Notes under the pieces: model-generated | The model's database searches: none | The model's input: only the letters and a program-made list of their open reading frames with translations | What the model was told of the DNA's origin: nothing | Translations under genes and position numbers: made by a program | NCBI GenBank assembly: GCA_964469815.1 | Contig: CAYXZC010000001.1 | Location: forward strand, 21,749-85,748 | Direction: 5' to 3' | From: MGBC163016 sp964469815 | Lineage (GTDB): Bacteria > Actinomycetota > Coriobacteriia > Coriobacteriales > Eggerthellaceae | Length of the DNA stretch: 64,000 nt | In this document: positions 34,790 through 43,411 of the stretch, in pieces | Layout: each line of letters opens with the position of its first letter | Numbering within the stretch: the stretch's first letter is position 1

Positions 34790-36679
34790 TCAATCCCCCT
34801 GTTTGCCTGTAACTTTTTTAACTGCGCCATAACAACACGCCTCCATGCACGAACCGCACTTCTGACATAGCCGCTCAACGATACGACCCGGTTTGCCAAA
34901 AGCGCCTTTGATCGCATTGCCTGGGCACATGGTCAAACAACAACGCTCTCCTTGACAGCGCTGTTGGTCGATGACATAGGAAATGAGCTTCTTGCATACC
35001 AAGCCAGGACACCGGCCTTGCAGATGCGCATTGTATTCATCTTTGAAATAATCAAGGCTTGTCAGAACTGGATTAAGCGCCATGCCACCCAAACCGCATA
35101 GAGACTTATCGGCGCAGGTTTCTCGGGCGATCTTTTCCAAAAGAGCCAGATCGTCTTCAGAAGCCTCCCCAGCACAGATTTTGTCGAGAAGTTCAATAGC
35201 CTCCGTCAATCCCTCACGACAAGCTCGACACCGTCCACATGACTGGCGCAGTGAAAAGCGAACGAGGTAAGCCACAGTATCCACGACACATTGCTCTTCG
35301 CTCAAAACGACCAGGCCACCTGAGCCCACCATTGCGCCAACGTTTCCGAGGCTTTCATAGCTGATCGACAAGTCTGTATCATCAACCGGCAAAATGGCAC
35401 CGGAAGGTCCACCTATCTGCACCGCTTTAGGATTTGACGCACCGGCGATATCCCGAGCGATACTGTCGATAGGCGCTCCGAATGGAATCTCCACCAAACC
35501 CGTCCGTTCAACAGAGCCCGTAATGCTCAGGATCTTCGTACCGGGACTATCGGGAGTTCCAACGCCTCTGAACCATTTAGCTCCGTATTGCAGGATCAAA
35601 GGCACATTGGCCAGCGTCTCCACATTGTTGATGCACGTAGGCTTCGACCAAAGCCCCTTTTCTGTCATATGCGGAGGTTTCTTCCGGGTGGTGCAACGCT
35701 TTCCCTCCAAAACATTGACCATCGCGGTGGATTCGCCGCAAAGAAAAGAACCAGCACCGCGCACGACAGATACATCTAAAGAAAAATCGGATCCTAGGAT
35801 ATCCTTGCCTAACAATCCCACATCATAGGCGCAGGCAATGGCATGCTTAACCGAAGACACGGCTTGAGGATATTCTGCGCGAATAAAGAAATAGGCTTTA
35901 TGGACATCGCAGGCAAGGCACCCCAGCATAAGGCCTTCGAGCACACGATGCGGATCGCTTTCAAGAAGCGCACGATCCATATAGGCACCTGGATCCCCTT
36001 CGTCACCGTTCACTATGAAATAGCGCTCCTTTGAAGAGGCCTGTGCGCAACTGCGCCATTTTGCACCGGTGGGATACCCCGCTCCTCCTCTTCCGCGCAG
36101 CCCGGAAGTCTCGATTTCTGAAATGATTGATTCTGGATCGCCGCTCTTGAGGGCATTTGCAAATACACGATAACCGCCGCAGGCAACGTATTCTTCTAAA
36201 CAACCCGGATTGATATATCCGCAGTTTTGAAGAACCCTCCGCTCTTGCATTTTAAAAATGTCTTCTACGGGAAGGACGTTTGGAGTCTCACCATCAGAGT
36301 CGCTTTCCACAGCTCTGTTCGATTGCGCAGAATCAGATACGACTTTGATGTATTCAAGAATGCTAGATACATCCTCTTTGCCTACATTGCCATAGGCTCG
36401 ATGATCCCCATTTGGCAAATACACCTCAACCAAAGGCTCATACGAACACAGCCCACGACACCCCACACCGTCAAGCGTAATGCTGTTTGCTCCTTCTGGA
36501 TTTGTGTCTGTAGCATCCGAATCTGTCTTTGCATCAAGCCGAGCCGCAAATTCGTCATATACGGCCTGAGCACCCGCTGCTCTGCCGCAGGTTCCAAGCC
36601 CGACCGCGATGCGCGTCCCTGTTGATAGGCAGTTTTTCCCTGACGCGCAGAGCTCATCAAGTACGGAAAGATCAATCAT
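34790..36679 (-). CDS. NuoF-like NADH-binding subunit with extra ferredoxin domain
   Basis: The 629-residue protein has an N-terminal thioredoxin-like [2Fe-2S] region (about 20-110; GTCGRAAGAQ, GVGCRGLCSYEP), then the NuoF core with NADH-binding GLRGRGGAGYPTGAKW, FMN-binding NGDEGDPGAYMDRALLE and the [4Fe-4S] ligands SCGRCRACREG with a later Cys, and a C-terminal two-cluster ferredoxin domain (about 570-625). In that domain the first motif reads C-Q-G-E-R-C-C-L-T-M-C-P: the second canonical Cys is Glu, with an additional Cys two residues on. The second motif is normal. Layout matches HydB/HndC-like diaphorase subunits. ATGA overlap with the NuoE-like gene shows coupling. It should pass electrons between NAD(P)H and the molybdoenzyme that follows. 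Confidence 0.88.
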   Translation of the reverse strand: MIDLSVLDELCASGKNCLSTGTRIAVGLGTCGRAAGAQAVYDEFAARLDAKTDSDATDTNPEGANSITLDGVGCRGLCSYEPLVEVYLPNGDHRAYGNVGKEDVSSILEYIKVVSDSAQSNRAVESDSDGETPNVLPVEDIFKMQERRVLQNCGYINPGCLEEYVACGGYRVFANALKSGDPESIISEIETSGLRGRGGAGYPTGAKWRSCAQASSKERYFIVNGDEGDPGAYMDRALLESDPHRVLEGLMLGCLACDVHKAYFFIRAEYPQAVSSVKHAIACAYDVGLLGKDILGSDFSLDVSVVRGAGSFLCGESTAMVNVLEGKRCTTRKKPPHMTEKGLWSKPTCINNVETLANVPLILQYGAKWFRGVGTPDSPGTKILSITGSVERTGLVEIPFGAPIDSIARDIAGASNPKAVQIGGPSGAILPVDDTDLSISYESLGNVGAMVGSGGLVVLSEEQCVVDTVAYLVRFSLRQSCGRCRACREGLTEAIELLDKICAGEASEDDLALLEKIARETCADKSLCGLGGMALNPVLTSLDYFKDEYNAHLQGRCPGLVCKKLISYVIDQQRCQGERCCLTMCPGNAIKGAFGKPGRIVERLCQKCGSCMEACCYGAVKKVTGKQGD

Positions 36680-37269
36680 TGCCCTTGCCCTTCCGCTGTA
36701 GATCCTATGCTCCCACCTTCATCCTTATCGCCATTCAGTGCTTCGCGTTCCAACTCGTTTGCAAGAGAAATCGCCCGGTCGGACACCTCAGATATACGGG
36801 ATAACGCCATATGTCCGTAAGCCTCCCCCTCTACCAAGATGACAGGAGCGATTCCGCACGCGCCTACGCACCCAACAGAGCGCAAAGTAATGTTTCCATC
36901 GGGGGTTGTTTCGCCAGCCGAGATTCCGAATGTTTTCTCAAGCGAAGCAAGTAGTGTTGGAGCATTTTGTGTATGACACGCCGTTCCGTCACATACGCTA
37001 ATCAGCACACGTCCGACCGGATCGAGCGAGAGATAGTCAAAGTATTCGCCCATCTGCTTCAAATGGGCGATAGGCGTTTCAGTGAGTTCGGAAAGACGCA
37101 GAAGAGATGCTTCGGGAAGGTACCGATGAGCGTCTTGAAGGTCATTGAGTATATTGAGAGTCCTACCCGTGGGATCGGGGTAACGCTGCCATAAAGCGTC
37201 GACTTCTTGTGCGAGAGCTTCGTCCTCAACTGCAGCTTGAGAATTATTCAAACATGCAATTTCTCCCAT
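36676..37269 (-). CDS. NuoE-like [2Fe-2S] subunit
   Basis: The 197-residue protein is of the thioredoxin-like ferredoxin type: a helical N-terminal domain (DALWQRYPDPTGRTL), then the cluster ligands CDGTAC and, about 37 residues later, CVGAC. Start 37269 has AAGGAG six to seven bases upstream and is preferred to 37293. The C-terminal 25 residues are Gly/Glu-rich and variable. In NADH dehydrogenases and hydrogenases this subunit pairs with NuoF. Here the pair is followed by a molybdoenzyme in place of Nuo or hydrogenase subunits. Confidence 0.88.
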   Translation of the reverse strand: MGEIACLNNSQAAVEDEALAQEVDALWQRYPDPTGRTLNILNDLQDAHRYLPEASLLRLSELTETPIAHLKQMGEYFDYLSLDPVGRVLISVCDGTACHTQNAPTLLASLEKTFGISAGETTPDGNITLRSVGCVGACGIAPVILVEGEAYGHMALSRISEVSDRAISLANELEREALNGDKDEGGSIGSTAEGQGQ

Positions 37270-37389
37270 AATGCACTCCTTCGAGCCAACCATTTCACAG
37301 GAAACTCTCTAGGAGTGATACTATTCTTGTCTTTTTGCTAAGTCATCCACCTGATAGGACACACTATTCGAGCAAAATTTGCATCTCAT

Positions 37390-37487
37390 CCCATTGGTAT
37401 GGGAAACATTTGTTCCCCATAACCTGCGGTAAAACGCATTTGTTTTGATGGGCTGAAGGACTTACTTGGCGCAAATATACCAAGTAA
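37390..37487. promoter_or_regulatory. palindromes upstream of the NuoE-like operon
   Basis: Two inverted repeats lie between the LuxR-type stop (37513) and the NuoE-like start. One region, 37390-37424, has three ATGGG half-sites: CCCAT-TGGT-ATGGG and then GGTATGGGAAACA-TTT-GTTCCCCATAACC. The second is the exact inverted repeat TTACTTGG (37462-37469) / CCAAGTAA (37480-37487). Neither is followed by a T-run on the minus strand, so operator function for the upstream LuxR-type regulator is more likely than termination. Confidence 0.4.
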
Positions 37488-37512
37488 TACTGCGACGGTA
37501 CTCGCTGCGATA

Positions 37513-39123
37513 TTACTCATCACCGTCAACAAACGTGATGAGCTCCTGCTGTCTGTGGATTCCCACTTTGCGATACACGCTGGCAATGTGCGACTTGGCA
37601 GTAGAGCGGCTTATGGACAATTCGCCCATGATGTATTCAGCGTTACGGCCTTTTGCAAGGAGCACAAGAACCTCCGCTTCGCGATCGGTCAGTGCAAAAC
37701 GCTCAATAAGTTCAACACATCTGGCATCAATTCGATCCGTTGAAGCATCGAGCACTGTCGCTTCCGCCATATCAGTTTCGGCGCCCTCGTCTGTGCAGAA
37801 AATCGTCTCATCCTCAAACAGAGAAGGCGACGCACACATATTCGCAGTCCCCATTTTCTTCATCATTCTATGTGCAGACTCATAAAACGATTGATCGCTT
37901 ATTGCAAACATGAGAAACGCGACACATAGCGCTACTACAAGCACGCTGCTGGCAATCGACTCCGCTTCACTGCCCCACGTTGCGCTATTGGATACAACCA
38001 GCGTATGAAGCAACATTCCGAACAACGCCGAAGCGAAAACCGCGCTATGTGATCGCGCATGGTATGAATATTGCTCCAAGACAGAGTTCCGACTGATACA
38101 AATGCTGTCCTGCCAATACACAAAGTAGTGATATGACAGCGCGATGACGATCAAGCCATTGCATACGACGATGCCCACAATGCCTAATTCCCGCGACAGA
38201 ACAAGTCCGGCCATGATTACCGGCATCGTTAACAAACAAATTCCCTGTAAATCGGAAACCCATTTGAGTTTTGCGTAAGTAAATACAAATAGAAACGCAG
38301 CTATCAGGCAGCCAATAAAAAAGATCTGACTTGCTGAGATAAACAAATTTTGCGCAGGAGATGCAACCAAATATCCTAAAATAACAACCTGAATGAAAGT
38401 GGAAAACACCGCCACAGGCGACATTGATCCACGTTGCATACGGCTCTCCATATGCTTGCGTTGTATCTTCTCTTCGTCTTGCCGCACGTTTGATGCCAAA
38501 TATATCGCCGCAGCACATCCGGCGAAATAAATTACGGCAGCAGCCGCAATGCAAACAAAGCGATTTTGAAGCAACACTAGAAAAGCGAACAGGATGGTGC
38601 CTACACATGCTCCGATTCCTATTATCAACGTTATGGAATCAAAGCTTGTGCAATACAGATAGCTTGCACATGCGGAAATAATCACGGAAATTGCGACACC
38701 GAATAACATCCAGGAGATGGTCGAACAAATTAAAGACGCTGAGACTGGCACCATTCCAAGCTGCTGGCATACTGCATTGACCAACATGGGGATTAACAAA
38801 CATCCACCTAGCCCAAACATGCGTATCAGATGCTTTTCCAGTGTCTGTGGTACAAGACTGATTATGAATGAGGTAACTGCTGCAGAAGCGGTGCCTGCGC
38901 ACAAAATCCAAAGACCTGCATCTTGATTTGTCTCCGGCAGAAGAGCAAGACCAGGACCGTTGTAGAAAGACAATATGCCGAAAAAGAAGAAGGCAAACAC
39001 AGCGGCACCACGAAGCGTTGATGTGACATTGCTGTATGTTTTCCGTATTAGAGGCTTATCTGCTACATCATATACATCCTTCGATGTTTTCTGCTTAGCA
39101 GATCGCGCCTTTGGCACTTCCAC
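37513..39123 (-). CDS. membrane LuxR-family regulator (12 helices + HTH)
   Basis: The 536-residue protein has a charged N-terminus (about 1-35), about twelve membrane helices (about 36-405), a linker, and a LuxR HTH at about 465-530 (LTDREAEVLVLLAKGRNAEY, STAKSHIASVYRKV). GTG start 39123 has GAGGAGG five bases upstream. It has the same architecture as the regulator at 26797-28353, with low similarity outside the HTH. It lies directly upstream of the NuoE-like gene on the same strand and divergent from the LeuA-like gene, so it could control either or both. Confidence 0.87.
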   Translation of the reverse strand: MEVPKARSAKQKTSKDVYDVADKPLIRKTYSNVTSTLRGAAVFAFFFFGILSFYNGPGLALLPETNQDAGLWILCAGTASAAVTSFIISLVPQTLEKHLIRMFGLGGCLLIPMLVNAVCQQLGMVPVSASLICSTISWMLFGVAISVIISACASYLYCTSFDSITLIIGIGACVGTILFAFLVLLQNRFVCIAAAAVIYFAGCAAAIYLASNVRQDEEKIQRKHMESRMQRGSMSPVAVFSTFIQVVILGYLVASPAQNLFISASQIFFIGCLIAAFLFVFTYAKLKWVSDLQGICLLTMPVIMAGLVLSRELGIVGIVVCNGLIVIALSYHYFVYWQDSICISRNSVLEQYSYHARSHSAVFASALFGMLLHTLVVSNSATWGSEAESIASSVLVVALCVAFLMFAISDQSFYESAHRMMKKMGTANMCASPSLFEDETIFCTDEGAETDMAEATVLDASTDRIDARCVELIERFALTDREAEVLVLLAKGRNAEYIMGELSISRSTAKSHIASVYRKVGIHRQQELITFVDGDE

Positions 39124-39380
39124 TTTGCCTCCTCACCGACCATATATCTGCTTATATAAGTGTGCCATAATTCCAAACTTCATTCCAACTTGCCACATGC
39201 GGAATTATCCCCACTTTAACCTCTTGCATTTTCTCATGTTTGTGCAAAGCTATGTAACTATTCCTGTTTGCAAAACATACTTGCACGAAACGCTCGCAAA
39301 ACCGAGCTCGGATCCAAAACGAAGGTCAAAGAAACGTGATCGCAATGGATCGCGGTGCAGCATGATGAGAAAGTGAAGCT

Positions 39381-40865
39381 ATGAGAGATATACGCATTAG
39401 CGATGAAACGATGAAGCGGGCAGCCGAGTCCAAGGAGCTTTCGCTGTCCTTCAAGGAAAAGCTCGAACTTGCCAAGCTGCTCGATGGCCTGAAAGTTTCC
39501 GTCATCGAGATCGAGGGCATCGAAAAGCCCCAGGCCGACATGCTGCGGATAAAATCGATAGCCTCAATAGCAAAGAACTGTACGCTCGCGGTTCCAGTGA
39601 AGATCGATGGCAGCGATGTTGATGATGTATGGCATGCCATATCCGAAGCGTCACATCCCCGCTTGCAGGTGCAGATCGCAACGAGCCCCGCGCGTATGGA
39701 ATACGTCCACCGGATGAAAGCACCGGAGGCCATCGAGGCTGTAACGAAGACGATTAAAGCGTGCACCACACATACGACCGATGTTGAGTTTATCGCGGAA
39801 GATGCCACGCGAACCGACCACGATTACCTCAAAGAGATCATCAATGCCGCTATCGAGGCCGGTGCTACCACCATCACTGTTTGCGATGATGCGGGCATAA
39901 TGTTGCCAGCTGAATTCGTCGACTTCCTCTCAGAGGTGAAGCGCATGGTTCCAGCTCTCTCGAACGACGCGACTGAAACAGCCGATGCGGCCGATATGGA
40001 CGATGCATCCGACACGACCGACACAACACGTCCGACGCTCGGGATCCGATGCAGCAACGAACTGTTCATGGCGGTATCCACTAGCATCGCCGGGATCGCT
40101 GAAGGAGCTACCGAGGTGAAGACCACCTCTTACCCGCTTGGTGAGACCATGCTGCCGAAGCTCGTCAAGGCGCTTGCCGCCAAGGGCGATGCATACGGGG
40201 TGAATTGCCCTGTAGAGACCACTGCCCTAAAGCGCACGATGAGCCAGATCGATCGCATCTGCAGCCCCGCAAACAACAAGGAATCCCATTTCGCCTCTTT
40301 GGGGATGAACGAAACCGCAGATGACATCGTCTTGAAAGCAAGCGATGATCAGCAGGCCATCGCAGAGGCGGTCGCAAGGCTCGGCTACGACCTTTCCGAC
40401 GAGGACATCGTGCTCGTATACGAAGCATTCCAGCGCATCGCCACTAAAAAGGAAAGCGTAGGGGCTCGCGAACTCGATGTCATCGTGGCATCCGCAGCCC
40501 TACAGGTTCCCTCGACCTACAAGCTCGACCGCTACACCATCAACAGCGGCAATGCCATAAAGGCAACGGCGAACATCCGCATGCACATAGGAGAAGAGGT
40601 CTTCGAGAAGGTCGCCATGGGAGACGGTCCGATCGATGCCGCTTTCGCAGCAATAGATGCCATCGTGGGTGAGACATTCGAGCTCGATGACTGGCAGATG
40701 CAATCGGTCACCGAAGGCCAGGAGGCTATGGGTGAATGCATCGTGAAACTCATCAGCGATGGTAGGATCTATTCGGGACGCGGTATTTCGACCGACATCA
40801 TCGGGTCGAGCATCCGTGCCTATATAAATGCCTTGAACAAGGTCATGTATGAGAAGGAGAACTGA
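39381..40865 (+). CDS. LeuA/HMGL-family protein without metal-binding signatures
   Basis: The 494-residue protein aligns with 2-isopropylmalate synthase-type enzymes over its whole length: LSLSFKEKLELAKLLDGLKVSVIE at the start of the TIM barrel and a C-terminal LeuA dimer domain (about 375-490; FEKVAMGDGPIDAAF, DGRIYSGRGISTDII). The catalytic signatures are gone. D-T-T-L-R-D-G-x-Q is replaced by SDETMKRAAES (residues 7-17), and H-x-H-N-D is replaced by R223-C-S-N-E227. An acidic insertion (about 195-217) sits in the barrel. The metal-dependent aldol-type condensation of the family is therefore unlikely as such; a regulatory role or new chemistry is possible. Its stop overlaps the next start by one base (TGATG). 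Confidence 0.8.
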   Translation: MRDIRISDETMKRAAESKELSLSFKEKLELAKLLDGLKVSVIEIEGIEKPQADMLRIKSIASIAKNCTLAVPVKIDGSDVDDVWHAISEASHPRLQVQIATSPARMEYVHRMKAPEAIEAVTKTIKACTTHTTDVEFIAEDATRTDHDYLKEIINAAIEAGATTITVCDDAGIMLPAEFVDFLSEVKRMVPALSNDATETADAADMDDASDTTDTTRPTLGIRCSNELFMAVSTSIAGIAEGATEVKTTSYPLGETMLPKLVKALAAKGDAYGVNCPVETTALKRTMSQIDRICSPANNKESHFASLGMNETADDIVLKASDDQQAIAEAVARLGYDLSDEDIVLVYEAFQRIATKKESVGARELDVIVASAALQVPSTYKLDRYTINSGNAIKATANIRMHIGEEVFEKVAMGDGPIDAAFAAIDAIVGETFELDDWQMQSVTEGQEAMGECIVKLISDGRIYSGRGISTDIIGSSIRAYINALNKVMYEKEN

Positions 40866-43366
40866 TGAAGCTATCCTTTTCGAACCGCGGTTGGAACCAG
40901 CTGCCCTGGGATGAGATGGTCGATCTTGTTGCCGAGATGGACTACCAAGGCATCGAGGTATACGATCTTAACAAGAATACGGCGCTCATCGGGAAAGGCG
41001 GGCCTTTCGAAGGCAGCGCCGCGCGTGCAACTGCGCGCGATCTTCGCAACCACAACCTATGCGTGCCCGTTTTCGACACCTCGATCGACATATCCGCATC
41101 CGACACTGAGCTGGAAGAGGCTACATCCGAAGCGAAGAAGCTCATCGACATCGCCTCCGATGCGCGTGTCGAATACCTGTGCGTGAAAGCACAGCACAAA
41201 GATGATGCGGACAGCAACATTCACAAGGCTATCGACGAGCTTCTCCCTTATGCGATCGAGCGGAATGTGGGCATCCTCATCGAAACAAGCGGCATCTTCG
41301 CCGATACATCGCGCTTGATGGAACTGCTCGACTCGTATGCAAGCGACAGCTTGGGGGCGCTTTGGGATGTTCACCATCCTTACCGTGACTGCGGCGAGGA
41401 TCCCGCCACTACCATCACCAATCTTGGGGCTTATGTGAGGCATGTTCACCTTCGCGATTCGAACGATGAGGGCGTCTACGATTTGGTCGGCGAAGGGACG
41501 TTTCCCATAGATCGCGTCATGAGCGCCCTGTCGTCGATCAACTACGACGGGTTCATCTCCTTGGAATGGAAGCCTGAGTGGGCTAAGGGTTTGACCGATC
41601 TGGACATCATCCTCCCCTATTTCGTGAACTTCATGCGCAGGTATCGCTATACGCACAGCCAAAAGGGCAAGCATTACCCCAATCATGACGGATCAGGCCA
41701 ATACCTTTGGAAGCAGGCCGAGTTGATCGACCTTACGTTCTCTCAGGTTCTCGATGCTATGGTGGATGCCTTTCCGGATCAGTATGCATTCAAGTACACG
41801 ACACTGGACTACACGCGAACCTACGAGGAATTCCGCAAGGATATCGATGATTTCGCGCGAGCCTTGGTATCGCTTGGCGTGAAGCCGGGAAGCAAGGTGG
41901 CAATTTGGGCGACCAACGTGCCATCATGGTTCATCACGTTTTGGGCTACGACCAAGATCGGAGCGGTGCTCGTTACCGTGAACACCGCCTACAAGGTGCA
42001 CGAGGCCGAATACCTGCTGCGCCAATCCGATACGCATACCTTGGTGATGATCGAAGGCGCGCTGGATTCCAACTATGCCGAGATAATCAACGAGCTTTGC
42101 CCTGAGCTGAAGGACAGCAAGCCTGGCGATCCGCTTCACTGCAAGAAGCTGCCGTTCTTGCGAAACGTGATCACCGATGGCTTCAGGATGCCCGGTGCGC
42201 TCACGTTCGAAGAAGCGTTCGAACGCGCCGACCGGGTGCCCTTGGACACGATCAAGCGCATGGCCGACAATGTACGACCTGATGATGTTTGCAACATGCA
42301 GTACACCTCGGGAACGACAGGTTTTCCCAAAGGCGTCATGCTGACCCACCGCAACGTCGTGAACGATGGCAAGAGCATCGGCGACAGGATGGGACTTTCC
42401 ACCGCTGATCGCATGATGATCCAAGTGCCCATGTTCCACTGCTTCGGCATGGTGCTCTCCATGACAGCATCCATGACGCATGGAACCACCATGTGTCCCA
42501 TGCCCTATTTCAGCGCGAAGGCATCCCTTTCCTGCATCACACAGGAGCGCATCACTTGCTTCAACGGGGTTCCCACCATGTTCATCGCGATGTTCAACCA
42601 CCCCGATTACAGGAAGACCGATTTCTCGCATATGCGAACCGGGATCATGGCTGGATCAGGCTGTCCGCCCGACCTTATGAAGCGTGCAGCCCAGCCTGAT
42701 GAGATGAACATGACCGGGATCGTGAGCGTATACGGGCAGACGGAATCCTCGCCGGGATCCACGCAATCCACCTGGACCGACTCGCTTGAGCTTCGCACTG
42801 AGACCGTAGGATATGCATTCCCGTATATTGAATGCAAGGTCATCGACCCGAATACGGGCGAAGAAGTCCCCGACGGCACCGTCGGCGAATTCTGCAGCCG
42901 CGGTTACAACACCATGAAGGGCTATTACAAGATGCCCGATGCGACCTCTGCCGCTGTGGATAGCGATAACTGGCTGCATTCGGGCGATCTGGTCTACCGA
43001 AACGAGGACGGAACCTTCGTCGTAACGGGACGCTTGAAGGACATGATCATCCGTGGCGGAGAGAACATCTACCCTAAAGAGATCGAGGAATTCATATACA
43101 CTCATCCCCAGGTGAAGGATGTTCAGGTGATCGGTGTTCCCGATGAGAAATACGGCGAAGTCGCCATGGCCTGCATCATCCCCAAGGAAGGCGAGGTCAT
43201 CGACGAGGGCGAGATGCGTGACTACATCATGACCCATATGGCGCGCCATAAGCTGCCGCAGTACTTCAAATTCATGAATGAATTTCCCATGAACGCCGCC
43301 GGGAAAGTGCTGAAGTACAAGATGCGCGAGACTGCGATCGAAGAGCTCGGGCTTGCGGGAGAATAG
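40865..43366 (+). CDS. fusion of sugar-phosphate-isomerase-like TIM barrel and acyl-CoA synthetase
   Basis: The 833-residue protein has two domains. Residues 1-258 resemble the xylose-isomerase-like/AP-endonuclease-2 barrel, with likely metal ligands in LIETSG, WDVHH, HVHLRD and SLEWKPEW. Residues about 275-833 are an ANL adenylate-forming ligase with P-loop YTSGTTGFPKG, YGQTESSPGS, the hinge region SGDLVYRNEDG / GRLKDMIIRGGENIYP, and the C-terminal catalytic lysine in NAAGKVLKYKM. Both domains look intact. Such ligases activate a carboxylic acid as acyl-CoA. The fused isomerase implies that both act on one pathway. Start overlaps the LeuA-like stop by one base, so the two proteins are made together. 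Substrates are unknown. Confidence 0.85.
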   Translation: MKLSFSNRGWNQLPWDEMVDLVAEMDYQGIEVYDLNKNTALIGKGGPFEGSAARATARDLRNHNLCVPVFDTSIDISASDTELEEATSEAKKLIDIASDARVEYLCVKAQHKDDADSNIHKAIDELLPYAIERNVGILIETSGIFADTSRLMELLDSYASDSLGALWDVHHPYRDCGEDPATTITNLGAYVRHVHLRDSNDEGVYDLVGEGTFPIDRVMSALSSINYDGFISLEWKPEWAKGLTDLDIILPYFVNFMRRYRYTHSQKGKHYPNHDGSGQYLWKQAELIDLTFSQVLDAMVDAFPDQYAFKYTTLDYTRTYEEFRKDIDDFARALVSLGVKPGSKVAIWATNVPSWFITFWATTKIGAVLVTVNTAYKVHEAEYLLRQSDTHTLVMIEGALDSNYAEIINELCPELKDSKPGDPLHCKKLPFLRNVITDGFRMPGALTFEEAFERADRVPLDTIKRMADNVRPDDVCNMQYTSGTTGFPKGVMLTHRNVVNDGKSIGDRMGLSTADRMMIQVPMFHCFGMVLSMTASMTHGTTMCPMPYFSAKASLSCITQERITCFNGVPTMFIAMFNHPDYRKTDFSHMRTGIMAGSGCPPDLMKRAAQPDEMNMTGIVSVYGQTESSPGSTQSTWTDSLELRTETVGYAFPYIECKVIDPNTGEEVPDGTVGEFCSRGYNTMKGYYKMPDATSAAVDSDNWLHSGDLVYRNEDGTFVVTGRLKDMIIRGGENIYPKEIEEFIYTHPQVKDVQVIGVPDEKYGEVAMACIIPKEGEVIDEGEMRDYIMTHMARHKLPQYFKFMNEFPMNAAGKVLKYKMRETAIEELGLAGE

Positions 43367-43411
43367 TTGCTAGCAGGCAAGGCGTTCAGGTTTGATAACG
43401 AGCGGATCGGA

